64,000 nt of DNA from Bilabrum cf. latius (lineage: Eukaryota > Bigyra: Bicosoecida > Bigyra > Bicosoecida): the NCBI GenBank assembly GCA_965178125.1, contig OZ237737.1, forward strand, positions 1,612,001 through 1,676,000, given 5' to 3'. The notes under the pieces were generated by a model. The model saw only the letters and a program-made list of their open reading frames with translations. It made no database searches and was not told the origin of the DNA. Positions within the stretch are counted from its first letter, which is position 1. The number at the start of each line of letters is the position of its first letter. Below are positions 47,744 through 59,067 of this stretch, piece after piece. A program made the position numbers and the translations under genes.

Positions 47744-48500
47744 CGGCGTCTACCTTGACCCGGCTTCTGTAGAAGTTTTTAATTTGCGCATGCTTGCAGC
47801 GTCTGATTCGAACTGCAGAGCGGGATTCATAGGCGTGGCAACATTGGTAGATCTATTAAACCCAGCGAGCTGAGACTGTCCCGCAACAAATTCCCCCAAT
47901 CATCTCACAGATAAAGACGAAGGAACGGTAAAATTATCGTAGGGCGATCCTAATGCGAATCTTGGCGTGATTTCGCTGATGCAGGACGCTAGAAGTCCGG
48001 GATCGCCAGGCAACTACTCAACCACGGGCCATGATGCCACAGGTGCCGACGACGATACCTTCTCGTTCGGGACACAGTTGAACAGCACCGAAAGGGCTGT
48101 CGGACTCGTACAGGGGGCAAGCTCCGCCATTGTACAAGACCTAAGTGCGCGTTGCGACCATCCGTGTTGGTTCAATTAGGTTGCGACCGCCGAGACTCCC
48201 AATTCGGAGCCGTAAAATGCCGCGCCAAATGTCCGTTCTGGCATCCAAGCATCGCAGCCGGTTGAGTGAGTCGACAGGATTGCCCGAGTCCAGAACCAGC
48301 CAATAGTATCTACGATTGCATAGCTCTCGTCGCATGAAAGCCTGAAGTCGTCGGTCTAGATGCAAGCCACTCTTGGTTTGGGTTCTTGTGTTGCCCTTGC
48401 TATCCATTGCAAAAATATGTTTGATTTGCCGCCCTACTCTTTCGCAGCCCACCAGCGTATCATGTATCGCTCCCATACACAATGCGATAGGGCAATCTCC
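47744..48500. other. Divergent intergenic region with small ORF
   Basis: These 757 bp separate SKI2 from the 48501 gene. A small ORF at 47979-48215 (+) encodes about 78 aa (MQDARSPGSPGNYSTTGHDA at its start), contains one TAG and would end at TAA, the only TAA stop seen in the window. It could instead be an upstream exon of the 48501 gene: a donor at CTAA/GTGCGC near 48138 and an acceptor TTTCGCAG at 48446 would keep frame, but the 310-bp intron would be unusually long here. The remainder should include the SKI2 promoter. Confidence 0.3.
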
Positions 48501-49382
48501 ATGACGGGAGAAAAGACACCGTATCTGATGAGGAAGAAGATTCCCGAGTACGACAAGGACAACCCGCCAGTCCCCGACTACGAGCCGGCAATCCCCAAAA
48601 AGCCCATCAAGTACAAGGATCCTGAAGTCAAGAAGATGCTCGACTCGCGACCGAAGCCAATGCATATCGGTGTGATCCCGAAGCCCTACGGCCGCCAGTC
48701 CAGCATCCCCGGAGCCGAGGTCATCTTCCTGACCGACGCGAAACACAAGGAGGTTTACTAGGACAGGACGACGTATAACCAGAAGCAGTTCCTGCCGAAG
48801 CACCGCAGGGACGAGGAAGAGCCGCGCCGCCCCATTGCGTTCGGCTCCCGTGGCCCGGACGACCGCGACAGGTTCACTAGGCACATTGAGACGGAGCGCT
48901 ACCGCGAGTCCATGCGGAGGGAGCTCAAGGCCACGGACAAGGCCTTCGAGGAGCGAGTGAAGCAGGTCCTCGCCGAGGACGAGGGCGCCGCTGGGGCAGC
49001 AGGCGGGCCTCCCAGTGCCACCACCGCGACGATGGGCCGCCGCCGCAAGGGCAAGGCGCGGGGCCCCCCTCACTTGATCGAGGAGCAGGAGAGGCAGGCG
49101 GAAGCAGAGGGCAAGTTTGGGGCCAAGGGGGTGGGCATGCGGGCGTGGACCACTGGGGACGTGGCGGCGCATGCGGCTCGTCGGGCCGGGGTGAAGGAGG
49201 GGAGGAGGGACCCGGCCGGCAGGCGGGTGGGGCCATACGACCTCGCTTCCACCGAGGTGGGGGCCATGGCTGTGGGGCTGCGGCCCAAGGTGCCCGAGCA
49301 CCGCGTGACTGCGGCCACGAGGCACTTCGAGGACGCGGGGCACTTGTTCGGGGGCGAGCACACGATGGTGGGCGTGGACTGA
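48501..49382 (+). CDS. Unrecognised basic protein, 293 aa
   Basis: ATG at 48501 opens a frame to TGA 49380-49382, with one TAG (48759) between VY and DRTTYNQ. The N-terminal third is Pro/Tyr/Lys-rich (KIPEYDKDNPPVPDYEPAIP, KPIKYKDPEVKKMLDSRPKP) and then AEVIFLTDAKHKEVY. This is followed by a charged helical segment (ETERYRESMRRELKATDKAF) and a Gly/Arg-rich C-terminus. Short Pro/Tyr/Arg-rich proteins of this style occur among ciliary microtubule-inner proteins and also among splicing-associated proteins; I cannot tell which, and I do not name it. The frame is open further upstream to at least 48360, so ATG codons at 48417 or 48462, or an upstream exon, are possible starts. The antisense ORF over the same interval is His/Pro/Leu-rich and is a shadow. 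Confidence 0.65.
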
Positions 49383-49556
49383 TCCTGTTTTGACCAAAAT
49401 GGGAGGATGGATGGATGGGCCCGAGTTGTGCTGGGTTGCAATGGACAGCTAGCGGAGCCGGGTCATGAACGGATGCATGCGAACAAACTACATTCCTATT
49501 ACCACTCTCTCCCACCCTCTCCCTCTCCCTCTCCCCACGGTTTGTCCAGGTCCTGC

Positions 49557-52500
49557 TCAGTCGTGCAGCGCCCCCTGCACCGCAGCCACCGTCTCCTCTG
49601 CCTCCAGCAGGGCATCCACGTACTGCCTCCCCGCCCCCTCCACGGTCTTGGGCTGGAAGGTGCACTCACCCTCGGCGGCCTCTCGGGCCTCCCGCTCCGT
49701 CCGGAGCCTCCGCGCATCCCTGCGCGCCGTCTCCTCGGCAGTGGTGAGCCGGGGCCCCTGGGGACGGGTGGGCGCCCACCCGTCCTCGCCCAGGACCGCA
49801 GCTCCTGCCGGCCGCTTCACCGCAAACGCCTCCTCCTCACGCCGCTGCCGCTCCCTCCTCTGCTCCTCTGCTCGCCGCCGCGCCTCCATGTGCCGCCCCA
49901 GGCCGCGCACCACCACGGGGCCCTTGGGCTGCGCCACCGGCCGCGGCTTGTCCGACCCCTGCCCCGGCTGAAAGGGGCACGCCTCGAGCTCCTTGTACTC
50001 CGCCTCCCTGCGCCGCTCCTCCACCCTCCTCGCCCGGTCCTCCTGCAGCCTGCGCACCCGGTCCGAGATGCCCTCGGGGTCCTCCCGCACGCGCAGCCGC
50101 CGCGAATCCGCCCCTGGCCCCGCCCTCCGCAGCACCCGGTCCGGGTTGCTCTCCAGCGTGGGCCTGAAGGTGCACTCCTCCCTCTCCCTCTCCTTGGCCT
50201 GCAGACGCAGGGCCTCTCGCCGCTGCCTCGCCTCGGCGTCCTCCGAGTGCTCCTCCACGGTGCGCGCCCTGCCGATGGCCCTAGAGACGCCGTCGATCTG
50301 CGGGCGGTGCTCGAACTGGCCGTAGTACTCCTCCTGCATGGCCTGCCGCGCCCGCACCACCCGCTCGGCCTCCTGCTTGGACATGCGCTCCGCCCTCTCC
50401 TCCGGAGTCTCCTTGTTCCCTCGGCCCGTGCGACGGAGCACGGCAGCCGCGTTCCCGATGTCTGGCTTGAAGGTGCACTGCCTGTCCTGCGCCCCCTCGG
50501 CCCTCCTCACCGCGGCCCTCCGCTCCCTCTCCCGCTCCATCACCTCCAGCCGGCCCTCGAAGCCCCTGCTGCCCAGCGTGGCGCTCTCCTCCACCATGCG
50601 CTTGCTACGGGCATCGATGCGCGGCTGAAACGAGTGCTGCTTGGCCTGCTGCAGGGCACGCTACTGCTGCCTCGCCCTGTGCCGTTGTTCCCTGCGCCTG
50701 GCTTCCTCCTGCAAGCGCTGCTCCACCGGCACCTGCTGCCCCCCGTCGGAGGCGCCCTGCCCCCGGATACCCCTGCCCCTGCCCCCCTCCTGGGTCGCTT
50801 CTTGCCTCTGCTCTGCCAGCGCGGCGCTCTTGCGGTTGATGGCCGGCTGGAAGCGCAGGTCCTTGTCCTGCACCAGCCGCTCCATGCGCATGCGGTGCAC
50901 GTTGGCCGCCCGCGCCCTCTGCAGGTCGTCGATCCGGTCCCTCAGGGGCACGTACTGCTCCATGTCCAGCACGGCCGTGCTCGTCGAGTGCAGGCGGGGC
51001 TTGAACGTGCAACCCTCCGTTTCGGCTGCGCGACGCTCGTCCAGCAGCCGCTGCCGGCGCCTTCTCCGCTGCTCGGCCTCTCCGTACAGCCGGCTGGCCG
51101 CCGCAGCCGCCGCCCTCTCCGGGTCCTCCCCTCGGCCTCGGCCTCGACCTACTCCTGTTCCCCGACTTCGCCCCATGGACCTCCTGGAGCTTCGCACCAC
51201 CGCGAGATCCCCGGCCATGCCCCCGCTCGGGGCCGTCCTTGCCCCCCTTGTTCCCCTGGCCCCGCGGGAGGGGGACTGCACGGAGGATGAGCGTCCCGCC
51301 CGGCTGTGCCTCTGCCCCTCTACACCTGCTCCCGCTCCCGCTCCTTCTCCCGCCCCAGACACGCCCCCTCCCCCCTTGATCCTCCGGAGCTCCTCCGCCT
51401 CTTTTTTGCGCCGCTGCGCCTCCCGCTGCGCCCACACGCCCCGCTTGTCGCCGTACAGCCTCGCCCTGGCCGCTCTCCGCTCCTCCTCCGTCACCTGCTG
51501 CTGCGGGGGCTGTTCCCCGCCATCGCCCGGGCCCTCTCCCCGCCTGGCCCTGGCCCTGGCCGTGCTCCCAGCACGCCCGGTCCTGGAGCTGGCTGCCTCA
51601 GATTTCGCCAGCACGGCACGCAGCGCGCCCCCGCCCGCCGGCCGCCTGCCCGTCCCCGCTCTTCCTGCCTGGACCGAGGCAGATCGCCCTTGCGACCCAG
51701 AATTGCGAGTTCGGAGCGTGCCTCCAGCCGCCGCGCGTTCTCCGTTGATTCCACCCTCCCCACGGCTTGGCAGCGCCGGGGGCTGCACCTCTCGGCTGCG
51801 AGCCGCGCTGGCAGAGCGGCCCGCCCTTGGGCTAGCCCGGTTGCTGCCGGCGATGCCGCTTCTGCCGACGGCCGCTGGGCTGTGCAGCCTTGGGCTGAAG
51901 GTGTGTTCCCTGCGAAACCTTTCCTCTGCCTCTGTCTTGATCTCCTGCTGGGTCTTGCGACGGAATCGACCAGGTGCCGGGTTGATTGGCAGCAGCTCCT
52001 CGTCCTCGTTTGCCCCCCCTCTTGGCACGTCGTCACCGCGCTCGCCGCTCTTGCTCTCCTGCTCCCGTCCCAGGCCCATGCCCCAACCCTTACCACGATC
52101 GCTGCCCTGCCCCTGCCCCTGGCCCTGCCCCTGGCCCTGCCCCTGGCCCTGGCCGTGCCGCATACTCCCCGGACTCCTGCCCACCTGCCAGCGGTCCCCA
52201 GCACCACCCCTCCCCCCCCCTCGGGGACCCGCACCCCCCGTGTCACCCATCCCGCCCCCTGCCCCGTAGGAGGCTCTCGGGGGAGATACCTCCTGGGCCC
52301 GCCACGGCATGGTGCCAGAGGGGCCCAGGGAACCGTCCATCGCGCCAGGCCCGCGACTCCCCCCGGGCAGGTCCCTGTCGCCCGACTCCTCCCTCGCAGC
52401 TGCCTGCCGCTCCCGCAGGATGCGGCGCATGGTGGCTGCGCGCTGGGCGCGGGCGGCGTCCGATTCTGAAGGAGAGCTCGAGCCGGTACCGCCGCTGGTG

Positions 52501-53779
52501 GCCGGGGATGCTGCTGCCGGTGCCTGCCGCTGCGGCACCGGCGCGCTGTCTGCTGCCTGACCTGCACGTGTCGTGGGGGCAGCATTGCTCTGTTCAGCCC
52601 GCTGCTTCCTCTCCGCTAAGAGCCGGTCTACAAGGGCGTCCCGCTCCACGCGGCTCATGCCCAGCCGGCTCGCGGCGCTGCCTGCCAGGCCCACGCTGCT
52701 GCTGGCCCCCTCTGCTAGCCTGCCTGCCGGTGACGATCCGGTCGTTGAGACGGCAGCAGCCCGCGATTGAGATGCACTGCCATCATGGTCTGCCCCACCC
52801 GCCGTGCGTGCAGCACCGGAATCGCCCCGGGCTTGCACCAGGCCATCCGCGGCTGACAGCGCAGCGCCCAGGGCTGCATCGGCTGCCTCTGCGGATGCAG
52901 CCCGCCTTCCAGCCTCGTCCGACCTCGGTTCGACACCACCAGCTTCAAAGTCCCTGCGGCCAGCGCCCTGCACCAGCGAGGCAGGCCCCGAGCCACGCGT
53001 CGCCCCGTCGCCGTCCTCGCCCGGCAGGGAGCCCGTTGCTCTGGCGCTGGCGGGCTCGAAGGCTGGGGCGGAGGAGCGCCCGCCGGTGCGACTCAATGCA
53101 TCGCTACCTTGCAGTGGATGGCTGGCATCCGACGCCCCACTCGCGCTGTCGAGCCCGCTGCGATCGGCGGCGCCCTGGGTGTCTCCATCGTCGGCTGCCA
53201 TAGCGCTGAGCTCAGCAGCAGATGCCGACCCCTTTCCAGCAGACGACTCAAGGAGATGCCGAGAACCTGGCATACCTCCGATTGTGGCTCCTTGCAATGC
53301 TCCAGGAGCCGCAGTTTGCAGTCTTTTTTCGCGGTCTGTCGCGAATCCGCGAGCCTGTGCGCGCTCGGACGCCAGCTGGGCCAAAATCTCCTTCCTTCGC
53401 TCTTCCTGCGATAGTGTTAATAATTCGTGTATGATCTTGAGTGCACATGCATGCTTTTCTGATCTGTCTAACTCGGTATTCTCCGACCGAAATGCTACAA
53501 TTTGCACCGTGCATGGTTGGTCTTACTGAGATCACTGGTCTTGAGGGACGGCCGGTTCCTCCAGTCGGTGTTGGGATTTGCACCACATCTTCTGCTAAAC
53601 AAAGAAAACTTGCACCGAAAAGGGAACTTATTGGCATTGTCTGTGGCCTGACTCCGCAGACTCGAATCACCGGCCATCTTACCCTCTTTTGGGTCAGTGC
53701 TTCGATGTTTACGAGCCAAAACAGATGTTGCTCGTTGTATTTCGCGTTCTACTAGCTCGAGGGTGTTGTCGGGTTCCAT
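49557..53779 (-). CDS. Protein with repeated TFxP motifs, 1353 aa
   Basis: Two exons: 53779-53683 and 53521-49557, joined in phase 1 through GTAAGA and an acceptor ending in GTAAG. The N-terminus is helical (MEPDNTLELVEREIQRATSV). The centre is low-complexity with a Gly/Gln-rich run near 52.1 kb. The C-terminal half holds at least eight copies of a motif of the form E/Q-C/H-T/S-F-x-P (EHTFSPRLHSP, GCTFKPRLHST, DLRFQPAINRKS, QHSFQPRIDARS, QCTFKPDIGN, ECTFRPTLES, ACPFQPGQGS, ECTFQPKTVE), each followed by an Arg/Glu-rich helix. Similar TFxP repeat proteins are common in flagellated protists, but I do not recognise a named family. One TAG (50661-50663) lies in ARQQ(TAG)RALQQAKQ, a Gln-rich helix. 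It diverges from ORC4 with 116 bp between starts. Confidence 0.75.
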
Positions 53780-53895
53780 TTCAGAAACTAATCGCGCAAT
53801 GTTCGATTTTGCCAACGGTAGGGAAGTTGCGAGTAGTTACAAGCCGCTCAGTACGATATTAATTGCCTCGGCGATTGAGCCACAGCCACTGCAGC
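53780..53895. promoter_or_regulatory. Candidate bidirectional promoter, TFxP protein / ORC4
   Basis: This 116-bp gap lies between divergent ATGs. It is AT-richer than the genes. No named motif is seen; the role is inferred from arrangement. Confidence 0.35.
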
Positions 53896-56019
53896 ATGCC
53901 ACGGACTCTTCTCGGAGGCATGAAACGTGGCAGGGCGACTTTTGATCCTACTAAAGGCAGTGGGATGCGGCCGAGTTATGAGAAGCTGCCACAGAAGCGC
54001 TCCAGACAACCAGCATTCTCCATGGCGTCTCACGCTCTGAGGATCGCCAAGGTCCTCCAGCATAAGCTTGGAAGCACTCATGCGATCATGAACGGAGTAG
54101 CAGACCACGTGGAATTGAAAAGGGTCGCCAAGATTGGTGTACCAGCGCTTAGTTCTGGCGGTACACCAGTTGCTAGTGCAGCATCGCCGGCTGTGCGGGC
54201 GGTAGAACCGCACCCGAAAATGGTGGGCAGCCAGGGCGCGTTCGACCTTGTGCACGAGTTTCTGTCTGAAGTTATTTGTGGCGGCGCATCAGACTCTCTT
54301 CTGCTCGTCGGGCCTCGAGGCAGCGGCAAGACGGCCGTCCTAGAGTGCGCGCTCCGAGCAGTTGCCGACGAGGCGAGCAGACGTGGATCCAGCGCCCAGC
54401 AGCCCGCGGCAGCTGGGTCGGAAGGACCCCTGCAGGTCGTTCGTCTGCACGGAAGCACAGTCGGCGACGATGCGTCCGCAGTGCGGGAGATTTCTCGCCA
54501 GCTGGCCCTGGACCAGGAGGTAGAGGCCGCCGGGCTGCAGGCCCAGGCCCATTCCGAGGGCTCCTCGGGGGAGCGTGGATCCGCCACTGGGGCAGCCTCA
54601 CGGGGACCGGGAGCAGCTCGGCGGCAGCTGTACGAGCAGTACGTCGAGTTCGTGGTGGGGGCTCTGCGGGACGGGAGGCGCGGGGGGCGGCCGGTGCTGC
54701 TGGTGATCGACGAGTTCGACGTGTTCGCGAGGGGCTCGAGGCAGACGCTGCTGTACACGCTGCTGGACCTGACGCAGTCGCACTCGGCTCAGTTCGGGAT
54801 CATCGGCGTATCGGCTCGGCTGGACGTGGTGGAGCTGCTGGAGAAGCGGCTGCGGTCCCGGTTCTCCCACCGGCGCGTGTTCCTCGGCCCCCCTGGATCG
54901 GAGGAGGAGTGCCTGCAGCTGGCAGCGCAGGGGCTGGGCTTGCATGTGCTGGAGGAGGATGGGTCCACGTCACAGGGCGAGGAGGAGGGCGAGGAGGAGG
55001 GTCGAAGCAAGCGCAGGCGCGCTGGGGCGGCCGGCCCTGGCCCAACCTGCGTTGCGGGGGTGGACTGGCCTGCGTTTGCCAGCCGCCACAACACGCAAGT
55101 GGCTCAGGCGCTGGGGAACAGATAGGTGCAGGATTTCCTGCGGCGCTGCTACCGGCTGGGCAGATCGAGGGGCTGGATATGGAGGTGGCTGCGGGTGGCA
55201 GTGGCGGAGGGGGCGAGGGCTTGCCGGGAGGAGGAGAGGAGGAGGGGGCGGGGACAAGGACAAGGGCGAGGGGGGAGTGGGGGGGACAGCGGGGCCTCGG
55301 CATTACAGAGGGCAACTAGCAGCAGCAAGGCTAGCAGTAGCAGCAGCAGTAGCAGTAGCAGTAGTAGCAGTAGCAGTAGCAGTAGCAGTAGCAGCAGCAG
55401 CAGCAGCAATAGTCCTGCTGATCAAGCCGGCAGTGATGACCAAGCCCTTGTGACGAGTGCGGTCCTTCTCCGAGCCGCGGAGCAGTGCTGCCAGGACCCG
55501 CGACTGCTGCTGGCCAGCTCGGCACCCATGGGATCCGCCATGCTGCTGCTGGCCATGGCACGGGTGGAGGACTCGCTGGAGGCCGGGGCCACGTACACGC
55601 TGGCTCGCGCGCATCACGAGTACCTCGCGTTCGCGGGGCGGGAGGGGGCCAGCTCGCGGCCCATCGGCATGTCCCTGGCCGTGCGCGAGCTCGCGCGGCT
55701 GCTGGAGCAGGGTCTCATTGAGACGGTGGGTGCAGCGGCGCACGTGGCTGCCACCGGTGTGGTCCCCCTCGAGGGGGGTGGGGCGGGCGTGGCGGGGACT
55801 GGCAAGGGGGGTGCAGGCAAGGGCAAGGGCAAGGGCAAGGCGGGGGCTGGCGCGGGGAGGACCAGGATGATGGGTGCTTCGGATGCGGCGGCCGTGCCTC
55901 TGGAGCTGCAGCCGCTTCGGCTGGCCGTGGAGCCAGTGGCCCTCCGCGCTTTGGTGAGGGACGGGCGGCTGCCGCTGCCCTCGGATGCGAAGAACTGGGC
56001 TCTCGGTGGGGGATACTGA
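53896..56019 (+). CDS. ORC4: Origin recognition complex subunit 4
   Basis: One frame of 707 aa runs from ATG 53896 to TGA 56017-56019, with a single TAG (55123-55125). ORC4 is an AAA+ subunit of the complex that loads MCM helicases at origins. Walker A is GPRGSGKT (residues 139-146) and Walker B is VLLVIDEFDVFA (Asp272, Glu273). It is followed by TLLYTLLDLTQS, GVSARLDVVELLEKRLRSRF and SHRRVFL, which match human ORC4 closely. The C-terminal winged-helix region is recognisable (MGSAMLLLAMARVEDSLEAG, then HHEYLAFAG and ELARLLEQGLIETVG). Between the two lies an insert with a poly-Ser tract. The TAG occurs in LGNR(TAG)VQDFLRRC, at a variable position in the family. Length exceeds human ORC4 (436 aa) through N-terminal extension and inserts. 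An upstream TTG extension of the ORF lacks an ATG, so 53896 is preferred. Confidence 0.93.
55318..55407 (+). repeat. AGC/AGT trinucleotide tract (poly-Ser in ORC4)
   Basis: About 28 AGC and AGT codons in a row, broken only by AAG GCT near the start, encode poly-Ser. The interruption pattern AGC-AGT means that the same DNA read in the neighbouring frame is CAG and TAG only. Confidence 0.9.
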
Positions 56020-56425
56020 TTAGATAAATCCGGTTCCGAACGACGCCGGGTCTCCGTTTCAGGCGCGAGTAGCTTTGAGGCTCGAATACCAGCGTGTTTA
56101 ATTTCGTGTGATGCGTAGTGAATCTCGGAAGCCATAACCGCCTTGGATCGCTTGAGGACCAAATCATTGCTGGGCGCAAATCACGCACAAACTCGCCGGG
56201 CAAAGCGCATCGCAGCAGTCGCCCCAACCCGCCCGTGAATCGTCCCTCGGGACCCCCGGCAGCCGAGAAAACAGCCGGGACCGGGGCCGAGACGAGCGTC
56301 ATGGAGCGGGAAGGGACCGTGAGACAGCTGGGTGGGCGCATTGGCCACATGCTCGTTTGCTTGCTAGCAGTACGTCAGCACCAACATGCAGATACTGCCC
56401 GCAGGAGGGCACTCCCAGCCCCCGC
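56020..56425. other. Convergent intergenic region
   Basis: These 406 bp lie between the ORC4 stop and the stop of the secreted-protein gene. They should contain both 3' UTRs. ORFs crossing it lack coding character, and no RNA gene is recognised. Confidence 0.55.
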
Positions 56426-57421
56426 TCAATTCCTGAAGTGGATGATCTGGTGCGAGGGCGAGAGCACCTCGGTGTGTTCCTGGCACTGGAGCTTCTCGGC
56501 GGGCTGCGGGTTGACCTGCCACTTGGGCTGCACGGACTGCCCCTGTCCCTCCAGGATCATCTTGGTGAACTCGCAGGGCTTCTCGGGGTACGTGGAGCAC
56601 CCGTTGCACCCGTAGCACTCGAGGGTCGTGTAGGCCCACGGCTGCTTGGCCAGCCGGGGGTTGGCCGCCTGCTGGGTGGTGGTGGCTCCCGTCTGCCGAG
56701 AGGTGGACACAACGGCCCAGCTCTCGGGCCCTGTCCGGGTCATGTTCCCGAAGATGACGTCCCCGGGCTGCGCCCCGATGGGCTCAGAGGCGAGGGCTCC
56801 CGCCTTGAGCGTGACGTACCACGACCGCACGGCCCAGCCGGACTGGCCGAACCCGGATGGGTACTGCAGCACTGGCTGAATGATATCGAAATCAGCCTAT
56901 GGCTCAGGATCGACCTTTGGGATCCAGTCGACGTTCTGGAGGCCGGTGAACAGGTAAAGAACCTGAGGATCGGCAGAGGGCGCGTCCGGCACGCTGAAGT
57001 AGCCTGTGAAAATGTCGAACGTATCGGGGCTCTCCGTCTTATACGCAGTGTACTGCTCCCAGCCATCATAATCCTGCGAAAAAATCCAATCATACAAAGG
57101 AGCTACACATGGGAGGGCAGCAGCAATGTGATGACGCACTGGAACTGATCATCGAAATCTGTGGCTCACTGCCGGCAGCCCGCCAAGCATTGGGATCCCG
57201 CCGAGGGATGGCGCGCAATGCGGGTACTCGAATTGGGTGCCATTAGGGAAGGTCAAACGGATGGTAGACTCCAGCTCTTCCACGTTCGTTCCGCTTGGGA
57301 TCTCGCGAACGCAATCTTTGCGAACGAGGCCGACCCGAGGGACAGGCACGTGAGTCTCTGCGAACCGGGAAGCAGCTGCCAATGCACCGAGTGCGGCAAC
57401 AATAGAGGTAAACGTGCGCAT
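56426..57421 (-). CDS. Secreted protein of unknown function
   Basis: Two exons: 57421-57170 and 57073-56426; phase-0 intron; 299 aa; TGA stop at 56428-56426. A signal peptide is clear at the start (MRTFTSIVAALGALAAASRF). The mature part is rich in Trp, Tyr, Gly and Pro: YSTG-free but containing YLFTGLQNVDWIPKVDPEP, then a TAG, then ADFDIIQPVLQYPSGFG, SWYVTLKAGALASE, GDVIFGNMTRTGPESW and QPWAYTTLECYGCNGC. The composition suggests a beta-sandwich, as in lectin-like or eqolisin-type folds, but catalytic residues cannot be assigned. Extracellular location is likely, with several Cys near the C-terminus (YGCNGCSTYPEKPC) available for disulfides. I do not recognise a named family. It is divergent from the fucosidase gene, whose product is also secreted. 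Confidence 0.8.
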
Positions 57422-57570
57422 GCTGCGATGGATTGTGGTGTAGTGCGCAGAGCAGCGCGCGGCAGTGCAAATATTGGATTCGGATCCTCCCGGCGGGCAG
57501 TCCGACTCTTTCGTAGGTTCACAAGCGTCGCTTTTCACAAGGCTCGATAGCAATCAAGCGAATTCTTGCC
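57422..57570. promoter_or_regulatory. Candidate bidirectional promoter of two secreted-protein genes
   Basis: This 149-bp gap separates the start codons of the secreted protein (-) and the alpha-L-fucosidase (+). Co-regulation of the two is an inference from the shared gap; no motif was recognised. Confidence 0.4.
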
Positions 57571-59067
57571 ATGATGATTCTTCTCAATGTGGCAGCACTG
57601 GCGGCTGCTGGCTTGCTTACAAGCGCCAAGGCTGCGTTCGATCCGCCGATCCCGAGCAAGCAGCAGTTAAAGTGGATGGATTGGGAAGTAGGAGCCATGA
57701 TAACCTACTCGATGCAAACGTACAGTCACAGTATGAAGCAGGGCGACGTCGTCCCTGCAACTCGGTTCACGCCCGTGCAGACGGCCTTCACAGATACTTG
57801 GGTCGATGCCGCACGTTCGTTCGGGGCCAAGTACGCGGTTGCAGTGTTTGACCATTTCAGTGGCTTCGTCGGGTGGCCCACCAATGTTTCTGGGTACGAG
57901 TACGGCGTTCGACAGGCGACAGGCTGGCGCGGCGGGAATGGGGATTACGTTGCAGACTTCATTTAGAGTTGCCAGGCGGGGGGAATCGCTCCCGGAGCGT
58001 ACTACAGCCTCCACAACAACTGGTACATGGACGTGGAGAGTTTCCACACCAAAGATCCTTCCAAGCAGCAGGCCTACAACGCGATCGTGATGCAGCATGT
58101 CCGGGAGCTCTTCGACCCGGCTGGCCCGTACGGCGCGCATTGGGAGGAGGTCTGGTTCGACGCGGGCATCGGGGCCACAGAGTACAACGACACTGCGCCG
58201 GTGGGGCCGCTGGTGGACCAGCTGCAGCCGGATTCCATCCTGCACTCGACCTCGCCCTACGCCTCCCGCAACGGCGTGCGCTGGGTGGGAAACGAGAACG
58301 CGATCACCCCGCTGCCCAACTGGCTCTCGGTGCAGGACGCGGCGCAGTGCGGGCAGTCCACGCTGGGCGTCCCGCAGGGCACAGTGTTCTGCCCTCCGTC
58401 CTGCGACACCGTGCTGCGGGAGCACTACTGGTTCTGGAAGAACGGCACCGCGGGTACCATCAAGTCCACGCGGGAGCTCGTGGGCGAGTACGTCTCATCG
58501 GTGGGCAGGGGCTGCACTCTCATCATGAACATCAACCCGGACCCCACGGGGACGGTGCCCGCCGCTGACGTGCAGGCATACGAGGCCTTTGGACGGGCCG
58601 TGCAGCTGCTCTTCGGCCCCCAGTCCCGTGTGCAGCAGTGGGACAGCCCAGCCCTCTCCCCGCAGCCATGGGCGGGCGGGCTGCTCGGCGTGGAGCTGGC
58701 CGTGCAGGGTGGGGGAAGCGGTGCGCTCACCAACGCGTCCATCGTGCTGCAGGAGGACCTTGGAATGTTCGGGCAGCGCGTGGCTGAGGTGAATGTCAGC
58801 GTGCTGGTCTAGCAGCACAAGCAGCAGCAGCGCCAGCACGAGGCTGCTGCAGGGCACACGGAGGGCCAGCAGTGGTAGAGCTGGTCGCAGACGAGCACCA
58901 TCGCGCACAAGCGGATCCTGCTCATGCCGCAGGCTATGGGTGGGGCCGACGTGCAGGCCATTCGCGTGTCGATCAAGCCCGTCGAGGGTACCGCGGCGCC
59001 CGGTGCGCTGCGGAGCGTCTCGCTACAGAACCACAGCGGCGAGGATGCCCTGCGTGTGCTGCCGTGA
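57571..59067 (+). CDS. GH29 alpha-L-fucosidase, secreted
   Basis: An intronless 498-aa frame runs from ATG 57571 to TGA 59065-59067. GH29 enzymes remove terminal alpha-L-fucose from glycans with retention of configuration. A signal peptide is present (MMILLNVAALAAAGLLTSAK). The TIM-barrel core is recognisable: FGAKYAVAVFDHFSGFVGWP corresponds to the family's AKHHDGF region, GGIAPGAYYSLHNNWY to the KPGLY strand, and EEVWFDAG carries the expected nucleophile Asp197. The closest style is plant-type FUC1 rather than animal FUCA1. Three TAG codons occur: 57964 in ADFI(TAG)SC, where relatives have polar residues, 58810 just before QHKQQQRQ, and 58876 in QQW(TAG)SW. The last 85 residues, which depend on reading the second and third TAG as sense, include HKRILLMPQ, typical of the GH29 C-terminal beta domain. 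The stop codon lies inside the first copy of a 46-bp repeat. Confidence 0.9.

Noticed and set aside
48141-49397. 418-codon minus-strand ORF
   Set aside because: It is antisense to the 48501 gene, His/Pro/Leu-rich and without recognisable motifs.
49407-51290. 627-codon plus-strand ORF
   Set aside because: It is Leu/Pro/His-rich and antisense to the TFxP repeat protein, whose repeats are clearly coding on the minus strand.
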